Shown one piece after another: positions 1 through 5,504 of a stretch of 7,489 bases of DNA. Position numbers and translations under genes: made by a program. Below the pieces are notes generated by a model that was given only the letters and a program-made list of their open reading frames with translations, had not been told where the DNA came from and ran no database searches. Numbering within the stretch: the stretch's first letter is position 1; every line of letters starts with the position of its first letter. The DNA comes from Promethearchaeum sp. (GTDB taxonomy: Archaea; Asgardarchaeota; Lokiarchaeia; Sigyniarchaeales; Promethearchaeaceae), in the NCBI GenBank assembly GCA_030611625.1, contig JAUWPK010000186.1, positions 1 to 7,489 of the forward strand. The letters are read 5' to 3'.

Positions 1-410
1 GAATCTTTCCAAGCATTCCAACATATCGTTCCATAGATTACTTTTGAAAAATATTTGGGTAATACTGTCTGGTTTTCCACTCCGTTTTGTAGTGCAATTA
101 TTATCGGATCACCGAGTTTTGCTTTGATTTCTTGCGCTACGGTATCAAGTGAATAATTCTTAGTAGCTAAAATAACCACATCTGTATCCGGTTTTTCATT
201 TAAATCCTCGATAACTGGTACATTAATCTTCTGGATTTTTTCTTTCTCTTCATTCAGGTAAATGTTTATTCCCTTTTCCTTTATCTCTTCAGCAATTTCT
301 TTCCGATCTAAGAAGCAAACCTTATCATAATGCGGATATAACCATGCTCCTATTGAAGATCCTATTGCCCCCGCACCGAAGATCACAAAATTATATTCTT
401 TTTCACTCAT
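1..410 (-). CDS. panE: 2-dehydropantoate 2-reductase (ketopantoate reductase), N-terminal part
   Basis: Reads leftward from ATG 410-408 and runs off the left edge, giving 136 visible residues. The family reduces 2-dehydropantoate to pantoate with NADPH, a cytoplasmic step of coenzyme A synthesis. The N-terminus is a Rossmann fold with GAGAIG at residues 12-17. ATKNYSLD (82-89) carries the Lys expected at the catalytic position, and LQNGVEN (107-113) carries the conserved Asn-Gly. The visible part covers most of the NADP domain of a protein usually about 300 residues long; the C-terminal helical domain lies outside. A weak ribosome binding site (AGGTTGA, complement of 417-423) precedes the start. 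The gene is divergent from the kor operon, which consumes CoA. Other ApbA/PanE-family reductases with different 2-oxoacid substrates cannot be excluded without the C-terminal half. Confidence 0.85.
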   Translation of the reverse strand, partial: MSEKEYNFVIFGAGAIGSSIGAWLYPHYDKVCFLDRKEIAEEIKEKGINIYLNEEKEKIQKINVPVIEDLNEKPDTDVVILATKNYSLDTVAQEIKAKLGDPIIIALQNGVENQTVLPKYFSKVIYGTICWNAWKD

Positions 411-437
411 GTAATTTCAACCTATTTTTAACTAAAT

Positions 438-469
438 TGTAGATTTTCAAGCCTACTGAATAATCTACA
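438..469. repeat. 8-bp inverted repeat upstream of panE
   Basis: TGTAGATT (438-445) and AATCTACA (462-469) are perfect inverted arms separated by 16 bases. The repeat lies 28-59 bp upstream of the panE start, in the divergent panE/kor spacer, where a regulator could affect panE transcription. It could also be a hairpin in a panE leader. The arms contain G and C, so this is less likely to be chance than the purely AT palindromes nearby, but function is inference. Confidence 0.35.
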
Positions 470-560
470 TAGCTATATTATATATAATAGGATTTAATTT
501 TTAATTAATTACTTATTTGATTAAATATATATGAATCATAATAAATAATAATAATTATCG

Positions 561-572
561 AAATGATCATTT
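561..572. promoter_or_regulatory. 12-bp palindrome AAATGATCATTT in the panE/kor spacer
   Basis: A perfect 12-bp palindrome just upstream of the putative kor TATA region. It could be a dimeric regulator site. It does not share an obvious half-site with the palindrome at 604-619, apart from the short ATGAT/ATCAT element. Chance is possible in sequence this AT-rich. Confidence 0.25.
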
Positions 573-577
573 TACAG

Positions 578-585
578 TTTTATTA
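578..585 (+). promoter_or_regulatory. putative TATA box of the kor operon
   Basis: TTTTATTA is followed by an A-run. Counting about 26 bp downstream puts initiation near 608, leaving a leader of about 35 nt that contains the korD ribosome binding site. Several other AT stretches here could serve, so this is a weak assignment. Confidence 0.25.
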
Positions 586-603
586 GAAAAAAAATGGTCT
601 ATT

Positions 604-619
604 ATCATAATATTATGAT
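604..619. promoter_or_regulatory. 16-bp perfect palindrome upstream of korD, candidate operator
   Basis: ATCATAATATTATGAT is a perfect 16-bp palindrome ending 23 bp before the korD ATG and 9 bp before its Shine-Dalgarno sequence. If the TATA box is at 578-585, the palindrome covers the transcription start, a usual place for archaeal repressor binding. The regulator is unknown and no gene for it is visible next to the operon. Confidence 0.4.
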
Positions 620-642
620 GCATTAACTGAGGATTTCTTAAA

Positions 643-891
643 ATGCCTGAAATATACAGAGATGAATCAAAAAATAAGCGACTTCTTCTCCAATTTGAAT
701 TCTGCAAAGGATGCAACTTGTGTTTTGAAGTGTGCCCGGTAAAATGTATTCAAATAGGACCTGAATTGAATACCAGAGTTGTTTATCCGCCAAAATATCT
801 ACCGATTGATGGGAAGAATTGTACTTTTTGTGAACAATGTATGATTGTATGCCCAGATTTCGCGATATATGTAGTGGAGGGAATGGATTAA
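643..891 (+). CDS. korD: 2-oxoglutarate:ferredoxin oxidoreductase delta subunit (2[4Fe-4S] ferredoxin)
   Basis: An 82-residue ferredoxin that carries electrons out of the Kor complex. It has two cluster motifs: Cys21, 24, 27, 31 (CKGCNLCFEVCP) and Cys60, 63, 66, 70 (CTFCEQCMIVCP), the classic 2[4Fe-4S] spacing. Length fits KorD (about 80-90 residues). An extra Cys35 follows the first motif, where many relatives have a small or hydrophobic residue. The start is supported by GAGGA at 629-633, 9 bases before the ATG. It is the first gene of a four-gene operon, and its stop overlaps the korA start (TAATG). Subunit naming follows the archaeal D-A-B-C order; on its own the protein could equally be the delta subunit of a related 2-oxoacid oxidoreductase. 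Confidence 0.88.
   Translation: MPEIYRDESKNKRLLLQFEFCKGCNLCFEVCPVKCIQIGPELNTRVVYPPKYLPIDGKNCTFCEQCMIVCPDFAIYVVEGMD
876..880 (+). promoter_or_regulatory. korA ribosome binding site (decides the start)
   Basis: GGAGG lies 10 bases before ATG 891. It selects that codon over the in-frame upstream ATG at 837, which would add 18 residues overlapping the second ferredoxin cluster motif of korD and resembling nothing in the KorA family. Confidence 0.8.
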
Positions 892-2105
892 TGAACGAAG
901 ATGAAATATTAAAGAGAAGTGTGTTAACAGGCACTCATTTACTTGAAGGAAACGTAGCAATGGCAGAAGGTTGTATAGCAGCGGGATGTAGATTCTTTGC
1001 AGGATACCCTATTACTCCGCAAAGTGAAGTTCCCGAACATATGGCCAAAAGACTCCCAGAAGTTGGGGGAGTTTTTATGCAAATGGAAGATGAAATTGCT
1101 TCGATATCAGCTGTGGTCGGTGCAACAATTACAGGAAAAAAAGCAATGTCTTCGACATCGGGTCCAGGTTTTGCTCTAATGCAAGAAACTTTATCTTGGG
1201 CCAATTTGATTGAAATGCCTATTGTAGTTGCTAATGTTCAACGAGTAGGACCAGGATCTGGAGTTGTAAGTCTCCCTACACACGGAGATGTCACACAAAT
1301 CAAGCGAGGGGGTAATGGTGAATATGAGGTTATTGCAATTGCACCGAATTCTTGTCAAGAATTATTTGATCTATCAATTGAAGCCTTTAATCTTGCAGAA
1401 AAATGGCGAGTTCCTACTTTTATCTTGAGTGACGCGTGGCTTGGACATATGAGAGAAAAAGTTGTTATTCCCGAGCCAGAGGAAATTAAAAAGCGCATTG
1501 TTCCACGGCCTGAATATATTCCAAAAGAAAACGAAACCGAAGGACGCCCTCAAATATATACAATTGCAAATAAAGATTTTACAGAATTTAACATTCCGGC
1601 ATTTCCACCTTTAGGATCAAAGAATTTTCCATATTGGTGGATAACTTTAACTCACAGTCAAATCTCTGGGATGATTACTGAAACTCCATCGGTTGCAGAC
1701 AATACAAACATGACAATTAATTACAAAATCTCGAAAAATGAAGCGAAAATTTCGATTGTAAAACGTTATGAATTGGATGATGCTGAAATTGCAATAATTA
1801 CATATGGAACACCTAGTCGCAGCGCACTAGAAGCAATGAAAGCGTGTCGAAAAGAAGGAATAAAAGTAGGAATATTAAGATTGGTCACCGTTTGGCCTAT
1901 TGCAGAGACTGCAATTCGCGAAGTAGCAGAAAAAGTGAAGCAAATTGTTGTTCCTGAAATGAATCTTGGACAAATTGCAGAGCAAATAGAGCGCTTTGCG
2001 TTCCATACGGATGGTCAAAGAATACCAGTTCATCGAGTTTCGCACACAGCGATACTACATACACCAAAAGAAATAATTGATAAAATAAGGGAGATAATAC
2101 AATGA
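891..2105 (+). CDS. korA: 2-oxoglutarate:ferredoxin oxidoreductase alpha subunit
   Basis: A 404-residue alpha subunit of a thiamine-pyrophosphate (TPP) 2-oxoacid:ferredoxin oxidoreductase, with fused domains I and II. The active-site region shows GYPITPQSE (38-46), the conserved YPITP of the family, and MEDEIAS (65-71), whose Glu in solved relatives contacts the TPP aminopyrimidine. STSGPGFALMQE follows near residues 86-97. The second half holds the transketolase C-terminal-like domain, with ITYGTPSR and LRLVTVWPI. Instead of the common QRGGP, the motif reads QRVGPGSGVVSLPTHGD, which leaves the exact 2-oxoacid open. Start is fixed by GGAGG at 876-880; the gene overlaps korD by one base and korB by four (ATGA), which suggests translational coupling. 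Kor is inferred mainly from the beta subunit and gene order; a branched-chain (Vor) enzyme is the alternative. Confidence 0.87.
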   Translation: MNEDEILKRSVLTGTHLLEGNVAMAEGCIAAGCRFFAGYPITPQSEVPEHMAKRLPEVGGVFMQMEDEIASISAVVGATITGKKAMSSTSGPGFALMQETLSWANLIEMPIVVANVQRVGPGSGVVSLPTHGDVTQIKRGGNGEYEVIAIAPNSCQELFDLSIEAFNLAEKWRVPTFILSDAWLGHMREKVVIPEPEEIKKRIVPRPEYIPKENETEGRPQIYTIANKDFTEFNIPAFPPLGSKNFPYWWITLTHSQISGMITETPSVADNTNMTINYKISKNEAKISIVKRYELDDAEIAIITYGTPSRSALEAMKACRKEGIKVGILRLVTVWPIAETAIREVAEKVKQIVVPEMNLGQIAEQIERFAFHTDGQRIPVHRVSHTAILHTPKEIIDKIREIIQ

Positions 2106-2965
2106 GTTATTCAGCACCAAGAGGAAAAGAGAATATAACTCCGCATCCTTACGGCACAAATACCCAAATGTACAAGTTAATGGGGTTTCCGTTCACAATG
2201 TTCTGTAAGGGTTGTGGATATGGATCTATCGCCCAGGCAATCTGTCGCGTATTCAAAGAAGAAAATCTACAAGAAGAATTATTTCCATTCATCATCAACA
2301 TCGGATGTTACAGCAGTATGCCTACAGTATTGCCCGGAAAGATATTAATGACACTGCATGGTAGAGGAATAGCGGTCGCTACTGGAGTTAAAATGGCAAA
2401 TCCCAAATTGAAACCAATTAGCATTCATGGAGATGGAGATTTGCTGTCTATTGGAACAAATCACTTTATACATGGTGCCCGAAGAAATGTCGATATGATT
2501 GTTATTTTATTAAACAATAATATTTACGGCATGACTGGTGGTCAACATGCACCAACAACTCCAATGGGGTCGAAAACAAGCACAACACCCTATAGATATG
2601 GTGAAAAACCGATTGATTCGGTTGAATTGGCAAAAGTATCTGGAGCAACTTATATCGCACGTTGGAATACAAGTACAATGAGAGAATTTATGAAATCCTT
2701 TAAAAAAGCGTTACATCACAAAGGTTTTTCATTTATTGAAATAGTTAGCCAATGTCCAACTCAATTTGGGAATAAAAATGCGCTACCGAAGGCTTTAGAT
2801 GGATTTAACTTTATCAAAAATAACTCTGTAAGGATTAACAAAGCCAAAGATATGAGCTCAGAAGAATTAAAAGGTAAGTATATAATTGGTGAACATCTCG
2901 ATATTGATCGCCCTACTTTATGGGATAGAAAATCTGAAATAATTGAAAAATTAAAGGAGAAATAA
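2102..2965 (+). CDS. korB: 2-oxoglutarate:ferredoxin oxidoreductase beta subunit
   Basis: A 287-residue beta subunit that binds TPP and the proximal [4Fe-4S] cluster. The four cluster cysteines are visible: Cys35 and Cys38 (FCKGCGYG), Cys69 (NIGCYSS) and Cys218 (SQCPTQFG). The Mg-TPP motif is GDGD (110-113) through NNNIYGMTGGQ (138-148). The stretch TPMGSKTSTTPY (153-164) and the SQCPTQFG ending closely resemble known KorB proteins, which is the main reason for choosing 2-oxoglutarate as substrate. The N-terminus is about 20 residues longer than in many KorB proteins, where the CxxC is near residue 12. GGAG at 2090-2093 sits 8 bases before the ATG, and the four-base overlap with korA supports this start. 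With KorA it forms the catalytic core that makes succinyl-CoA. Confidence 0.9.
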   Translation: MSYSAPRGKENITPHPYGTNTQMYKLMGFPFTMFCKGCGYGSIAQAICRVFKEENLQEELFPFIINIGCYSSMPTVLPGKILMTLHGRGIAVATGVKMANPKLKPISIHGDGDLLSIGTNHFIHGARRNVDMIVILLNNNIYGMTGGQHAPTTPMGSKTSTTPYRYGEKPIDSVELAKVSGATYIARWNTSTMREFMKSFKKALHHKGFSFIEIVSQCPTQFGNKNALPKALDGFNFIKNNSVRINKAKDMSSEELKGKYIIGEHLDIDRPTLWDRKSEIIEKLKEK

Positions 2966-2968
2966 GCA

Positions 2969-3550
2969 ATGAGTAGAACTGAATTGAAATTCGCGGGCTA
3001 CGGAGGCCAAGGTGTAATTACATTAGCATTATTAACAGCAAAGGCCGCTTTAGAAGAAGGCAAAGAAGTATCTCAAAGCCAAGCATATACCGCTGTTGCT
3101 AGAGGAGGGTCTGTATGGGCAGAAACTGTTATTAGTGATAAAGAAATTGATTATCCAAGAGCTATGGATCCGGATTACCTTATTTTACTGTCAGTGGATG
3201 CTTCAAAAAATCATAAAAAAGATCTTAAGAAAAAAACAGGGGCATTCATTACTGACCCATCTTCTTTGAAGAAATTTAAATCAAAGAAGAAAGCTCATTA
3301 TCAAATCCCCGCAGCACAAATGGCAATTGAACAATTTAAAATGCCAGTTGTTTCCAATGTAATTCTTTTTGGAGCAATTGTAGAAATAACAGGCATAGTT
3401 TCTAAGGAATCTGCACGAAGAACTATTGAGAGCACAGTTCCTCCAAAAACCTTAGAAATTAACTTGAAAGCATTGGATGAAGGATTTAGATATGCCGAAC
3501 AATTAAAGTTAGAGATTTCAAAAGAACAAGCAGTTAATGTTACAGCCTAA
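2969..3550 (+). CDS. korC: 2-oxoglutarate:ferredoxin oxidoreductase gamma subunit
   Basis: A 193-residue gamma subunit (domain III of 2-oxoacid:ferredoxin oxidoreductases), the part linked to CoA binding in structural work on the family. The signature GYGGQGV is at residues 10-16. The QSQAYTAVARGGSVWAETVIS region (36-56) matches the usual SYG/EARGG segment, followed by the conserved IDYP. Length fits KorC (about 180-195). GGAG at 2956-2959 lies 9 bases before the ATG, with 3 bases between the korB stop and this start. It is the last gene of the operon, followed directly by T-tracts. A Lys-rich stretch around residues 80-108 is compatible with a surface loop; nothing appears broken. Confidence 0.88.
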   Translation: MSRTELKFAGYGGQGVITLALLTAKAALEEGKEVSQSQAYTAVARGGSVWAETVISDKEIDYPRAMDPDYLILLSVDASKNHKKDLKKKTGAFITDPSSLKKFKSKKKAHYQIPAAQMAIEQFKMPVVSNVILFGAIVEITGIVSKESARRTIESTVPPKTLEINLKALDEGFRYAEQLKLEISKEQAVNVTA

Positions 3551-3556
3551 ATCTCA

Positions 3557-3582
3557 TTTTTTTATGTTTTTTTGTTATTTTT
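3557..3582 (+). terminator. T-tract terminator of korDABC
   Basis: Three T runs follow the korC stop closely: T7 at 3557-3563, T7 at 3567-3573 and T5 at 3578-3582, with no strong hairpin before them. Archaeal RNA polymerase commonly stops at such U-rich ends, so this is the likely operon end. Confidence 0.65.
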
Positions 3583-3663
3583 CATTATTTTCTTTAGGTT
3601 TCTTATAAATTTTAATTTTCAAAATATATTTTAATGGATGATGTTCGATAAAATGAACGTCGT

Positions 3664-3695
3664 AATACATTATAATTAAAATTGAACAATGTATT
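3664..3695. repeat. 8-bp inverted repeat between convergent genes
   Basis: AATACATT (3664-3671) and AATGTATT (3688-3695) form an 8-bp stem with a 16-base loop between the convergent korC and AhpD-like genes. It may be a backup terminator or a 3' end stem. No T run of length follows on either strand, so the role is uncertain. Confidence 0.25.
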
Positions 3696-3734
3696 TTCTC
3701 GATATTCTCGCCTTTAATTAGGAAAATAAATTTG

Positions 3735-3743
3735 AAAGAAAAA
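3735..3743 (-). terminator. T-tract after the AhpD-like gene
   Basis: On the minus strand the sequence just beyond the stop codon reads TTTTTCTTT, a short U-rich end that fits termination of the leftward gene. It is weaker than the kor terminator. Confidence 0.35.
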
Positions 3744-3748
3744 CGATT

Positions 3749-4477
3749 TTAAGCAATTTTACTGAATAAAATTTTAGTAGGAAGCCCACCAATTAAATAA
3801 ACTAAGAATTCAAAAAGAAATGATCCATCAACAACCTTAATACCGTTTATACGACTTTCAAATGCATCAATAGTATTTCCAAGTAAGTTACCCACAGTGA
3901 TCATTATACAATAATTTATAATATCGTCAGCTTTTTGGGTTCCGTATTCTCTCACAAGATTATTTAGAGCTCTCTTTGAAGGATTTTCTTTACTTTCGGC
4001 GAAATGTTGTGCAAATGCTAGAGCTGTAAATTCATCTTTTTTAAGACCTTTAAAATCTAAATCCAAGATAAATTTGATTTCTTCATCAGTGCATCCTGAT
4101 TCTATTGCCATTTTTGTATGCCCCCATTCACAATATCGACAACCATTTACAGCAGTTACAGCAAGCATGATTCTTTCTGAAAATTCATTGCTAATTCGCT
4201 TGGATTTCATAGTGTCCATAAATTTTTTTCGATTTCTTAAGATAGATTGCATAGTTTTCATGAACGATCGAAAATTAAAGGTTCTTTTTGTAAAAATGCG
4301 GTTATTTCCAAAACTTAGGTTATTGGTTCTGTTTATTGGTTCATTGGTTAAACAATCATTTGATAAAGATACATCGATTTCGTTCATGATAAAAGCACTT
4401 AGTTGATTAAAAGTAGAAAAATAGATAATTTTTTCTGAAAAATTGTAATCATAATATAACTTTTTAATCAGTTTCAT
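3749..4477 (-). CDS. AhpD-like / carboxymuconolactone decarboxylase family protein
   Basis: A 242-residue protein with the AhpD core in its middle: Glu101, CRYC at 113-116 and His120 (AVNGCRYCEWGHTKMA). Glu-to-Cys and Cys-to-His distances match AhpD (E...C..C...H), so thiol-based peroxidase or disulfide chemistry is plausible; the substrate is unknown. The KRISNEFSERIMLAVTAVNGCRYC context matches an archaeal/bacterial subgroup usually shorter at the N-terminus. The first 60-70 residues, Asn-rich with one Cys (42), do not resemble the family, so a downstream Met (31 or 73) could be the true start. However, no Shine-Dalgarno sequence precedes those, while ATG 4477 has a TATA element centred 26.5 bp upstream, as for a leaderless gene. 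The C-terminal 25 residues are hydrophobic (FLFEFLVYLIGGLPTKILF), possibly membrane-associated. It is convergent with kor and divergent from the antitoxin-like gene. Confidence 0.78.
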   Translation of the reverse strand: MKLIKKLYYDYNFSEKIIYFSTFNQLSAFIMNEIDVSLSNDCLTNEPINRTNNLSFGNNRIFTKRTFNFRSFMKTMQSILRNRKKFMDTMKSKRISNEFSERIMLAVTAVNGCRYCEWGHTKMAIESGCTDEEIKFILDLDFKGLKKDEFTALAFAQHFAESKENPSKRALNNLVREYGTQKADDIINYCIMITVGNLLGNTIDAFESRINGIKVVDGSFLFEFLVYLIGGLPTKILFSKIA

Positions 4478-4508
4478 ATACGTGGTATAACTTAATATAC
4501 ATATAATT
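4475..4508. promoter_or_regulatory. divergent promoter/operator, 31 bp between start codons
   Basis: The AhpD-like gene (start 4477, minus) and the antitoxin-like gene (start 4509, plus) are 31 bp apart, so their promoters overlap. On the minus strand TTATATGT (4506-4499) is centred about 26 bp from ATG 4477. On the plus strand ATATAC (4476-4481) or GTATAA (4485-4490) lies 21-30 bp before ATG 4509. Three half-sites alternate: TATAC (4477-4481), GTATA (4485-4489) and TATAC (4496-4500). The first two form a 13-bp inverted repeat with a 3-base spacer. This is a plausible operator for an RHH dimer such as the adjacent product. Confidence 0.45.
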
Positions 4509-4807
4509 ATGTCAATACTCTCAGTTCGTCTCGATAAAGAAATTGAAGATAAGCTAAATTTATTATTAAAAATTCGAAAATTCAGGATAAATCTGCTTTT
4601 ATAAGAGGATTGCTTTCTAAATCATTGCATGAAGAATTAATAAAACATTATTGTGATCAAATTAAGATTGGAAAAATTAGTCTTTGGAAAGCAGGCGAAT
4701 TATTAGGATTAAATCTAAGAGAAATGATGATCGAAATTGGAAAACGTAAGATTACTTTATTTGATGAAAAATCTTTAAGATTAGATTTGGAATTTGCGAA
4801 TATATAA
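4509..4807 (+). pseudogene. RHH + UPF0175 antitoxin-like gene, broken by a one-base frameshift
   Basis: From ATG 4509 the frame reads MSILSVRLDKEIEDKLNLLLKIRK, a ribbon-helix-helix N-terminus, then runs into TAA at 4602-4604. The reading one base back continues IQDKSAFIRGLLSKSLHEE and on to TAA at 4805-4807. Adding one A to the A4 run at 4577-4580 restores a 99-residue protein: RHH (about 1-42) followed by a UPF0175-like segment, GKISLWKAGELLGLNLREMM (55-74). Such proteins are antitoxins/autorepressors usually paired with a PIN-like (DUF3368-type) toxin; no such gene follows in the 235 bp before the next gene. The cause may be a sequencing error in the homopolymer, a real inactivating mutation or, less likely, ribosomal slippage. 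The second part has no convincing start of its own: TTG 4610 lies inside the RHH helix. Confidence 0.7.
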
Positions 4808-4851
4808 ATTAATTGATATACTTGGAAAAAATTTTAATGAACTATATATAC

Positions 4852-4871
4852 AAAAAATAAATTATTTTTTT
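4852..4871 (+). terminator. AT-only hairpin with T7, possible terminator
   Basis: AAAAAATAA (4852-4860) and TTATTTTTT (4862-4870) are inverted and end in a run of seven T. It lies 45 bp after the antitoxin-like gene. The stem has no G or C and only one unpaired base, so a folded hairpin is doubtful, but the T run may end transcription. The rest of 4808-5012 shows no convincing gene. Confidence 0.3.
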
Positions 4872-5012
4872 GAAATTAATTTTTGTACCACATTAGGTAT
4901 AATATAATATATCATTGCCAAAATTCATCAAATTTTCATGAACTATTCACATGTCATCGAATTACGTGAAACAGCAAGATTATTCATAATTTTATAAAAT
5001 ATAAAGGTTAAA

Positions 5013-5020
5013 TTTATAAA
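5013..5020 (+). promoter_or_regulatory. TATA box of the RHH-wHTH/recombinase unit
   Basis: TTTATAAA is centred 26.5 bp before ATG 5043, exactly where an archaeal TATA box sits if transcription starts at the ATG. The purine-rich AAAGGTTAA before it could be the BRE. No Shine-Dalgarno sequence precedes the ATG, so a leaderless transcript is likely. Confidence 0.6.
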
Positions 5021-5042
5021 TTTAATGTTCTTATAGTTTCAT

Positions 5043-5504
5043 ATGGCTAAACCAAAACCGTTAGAAAAAATGGATAGTATTACTTTTACAATCCCTAAGT
5101 CAGAAAAGAAAATCTGGAAGGAGTATTCTAAAGAATTAGGATTTCCTTTAGCACGTGTAATAAAAGAAACCATGAATCAAAAGATCAATCACCTAAAAGC
5201 GAACTCATCAATAGCACAAAATGAAATGGTTAAAGAAATTCAAAATCTCAGTGAAAAAATAAATTTTTTAAATGCGAAAGTTGAAAAAATCATAATAAAT
5301 GCTCCAAAACCTGAGATTGAGATAGATGAAAGCACAATCACTTCCCAAATTATTTTGTTCCTCTCAGATTTCTCAGGTGGATTATCCAGGAAGAAACTCG
5401 TTCAATACTTGAATGTTGATTCTAAGATAGTTAGAAAAGTATTGGTTGATATGAGAAAGAATGATCTAATCTATAATGAAGATTTGAAATGGAGATTAGT
5501 ATAG
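5043..5504 (+). CDS. DNA-binding protein with RHH, coiled-coil and winged-helix parts
   Basis: A 153-residue protein I cannot assign to a named family. Three parts are visible. Residues 12-48 (SITFTIPKSEKKIWKEYSKE...) read as one strand and two helices, in the ribbon-helix-helix pattern. Residues about 55-86 are a heptad-like, probably coiled-coil stretch (MVKEIQNLSEKINFLNAKVEK). Residues 97-153 (IILFLSDFSGGLSRKKLVQYL, then SKIVRKVLVDMRKNDLIYNE) look like a winged helix. There are no cysteines or membrane segments. The start has a TATA box at the leaderless distance. The stop overlaps the downstream recombinase by one base (TAGTG), so the two are almost certainly co-transcribed. Inference: a regulator or accessory factor of the recombinase (excisionase-like role or promoter control), bridging two DNA sites through its two DNA-binding ends. 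Confidence 0.65.
   Translation: MAKPKPLEKMDSITFTIPKSEKKIWKEYSKELGFPLARVIKETMNQKINHLKANSSIAQNEMVKEIQNLSEKINFLNAKVEKIIINAPKPEIEIDESTITSQIILFLSDFSGGLSRKKLVQYLNVDSKIVRKVLVDMRKNDLIYNEDLKWRLV
5491..5494 (+). promoter_or_regulatory. recombinase ribosome binding site (decides the start)
   Basis: GGAG lies 9 bases before GTG 5504 and overlaps the alternative ATG 5489, which has no site at a workable distance. GTG 5504 also gives the stop-start overlap TAGTG seen in coupled genes. Confidence 0.6.

Noticed and set aside
1..14. Near match of GAATCTTTCCAAGC to the complement of 6540-6553 as a possible attachment-site pair
   Set aside because: 13 of 14 bases match, which is expected by chance in 7.5 kb; one copy lies inside panE coding sequence and nothing else extends the similarity.
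837..890. Upstream in-frame ATG for korA
   Set aside because: The extra 18 residues overlap the second cluster motif of korD; ATG 891 has GGAGG at good spacing and matches the family start.
638..934. Open minus-strand frame opposite korD
   Set aside because: It overlaps the ferredoxin with its cluster motifs, has no ribosome binding site or TATA element and no family resemblance; an antisense shadow.
935..1204. Open frames opposite and within korA (also 997-1179 on the plus strand)
   Set aside because: They lie entirely within korA, whose coding frame is clearly conserved; no motifs of their own.
4074..4406. Plus-strand open frame opposite the AhpD-like gene
   Set aside because: It is antisense to the conserved CxxC domain and its translation resembles nothing.
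4577..4583. Programmed -1 slippage at AAAATTC in the antitoxin-like gene
   Set aside because: In the reading frame the site is A AAA TTC, not X XXY YYZ: the A-site tRNA could not re-pair well after slipping. A base deletion or homopolymer error is simpler.
4938..4997. 19-codon frame before the RHH-wHTH gene
   Set aside because: Very short, no ribosome binding site, no resemblance to a toxin or other family; likely chance.
5489..5503. ATG 5489 as start of the recombinase
   Set aside because: GTG 5504 has GGAG 9 bases upstream and a stop-start overlap with the previous gene, while the ATG has no suitable site; the difference is only five residues.
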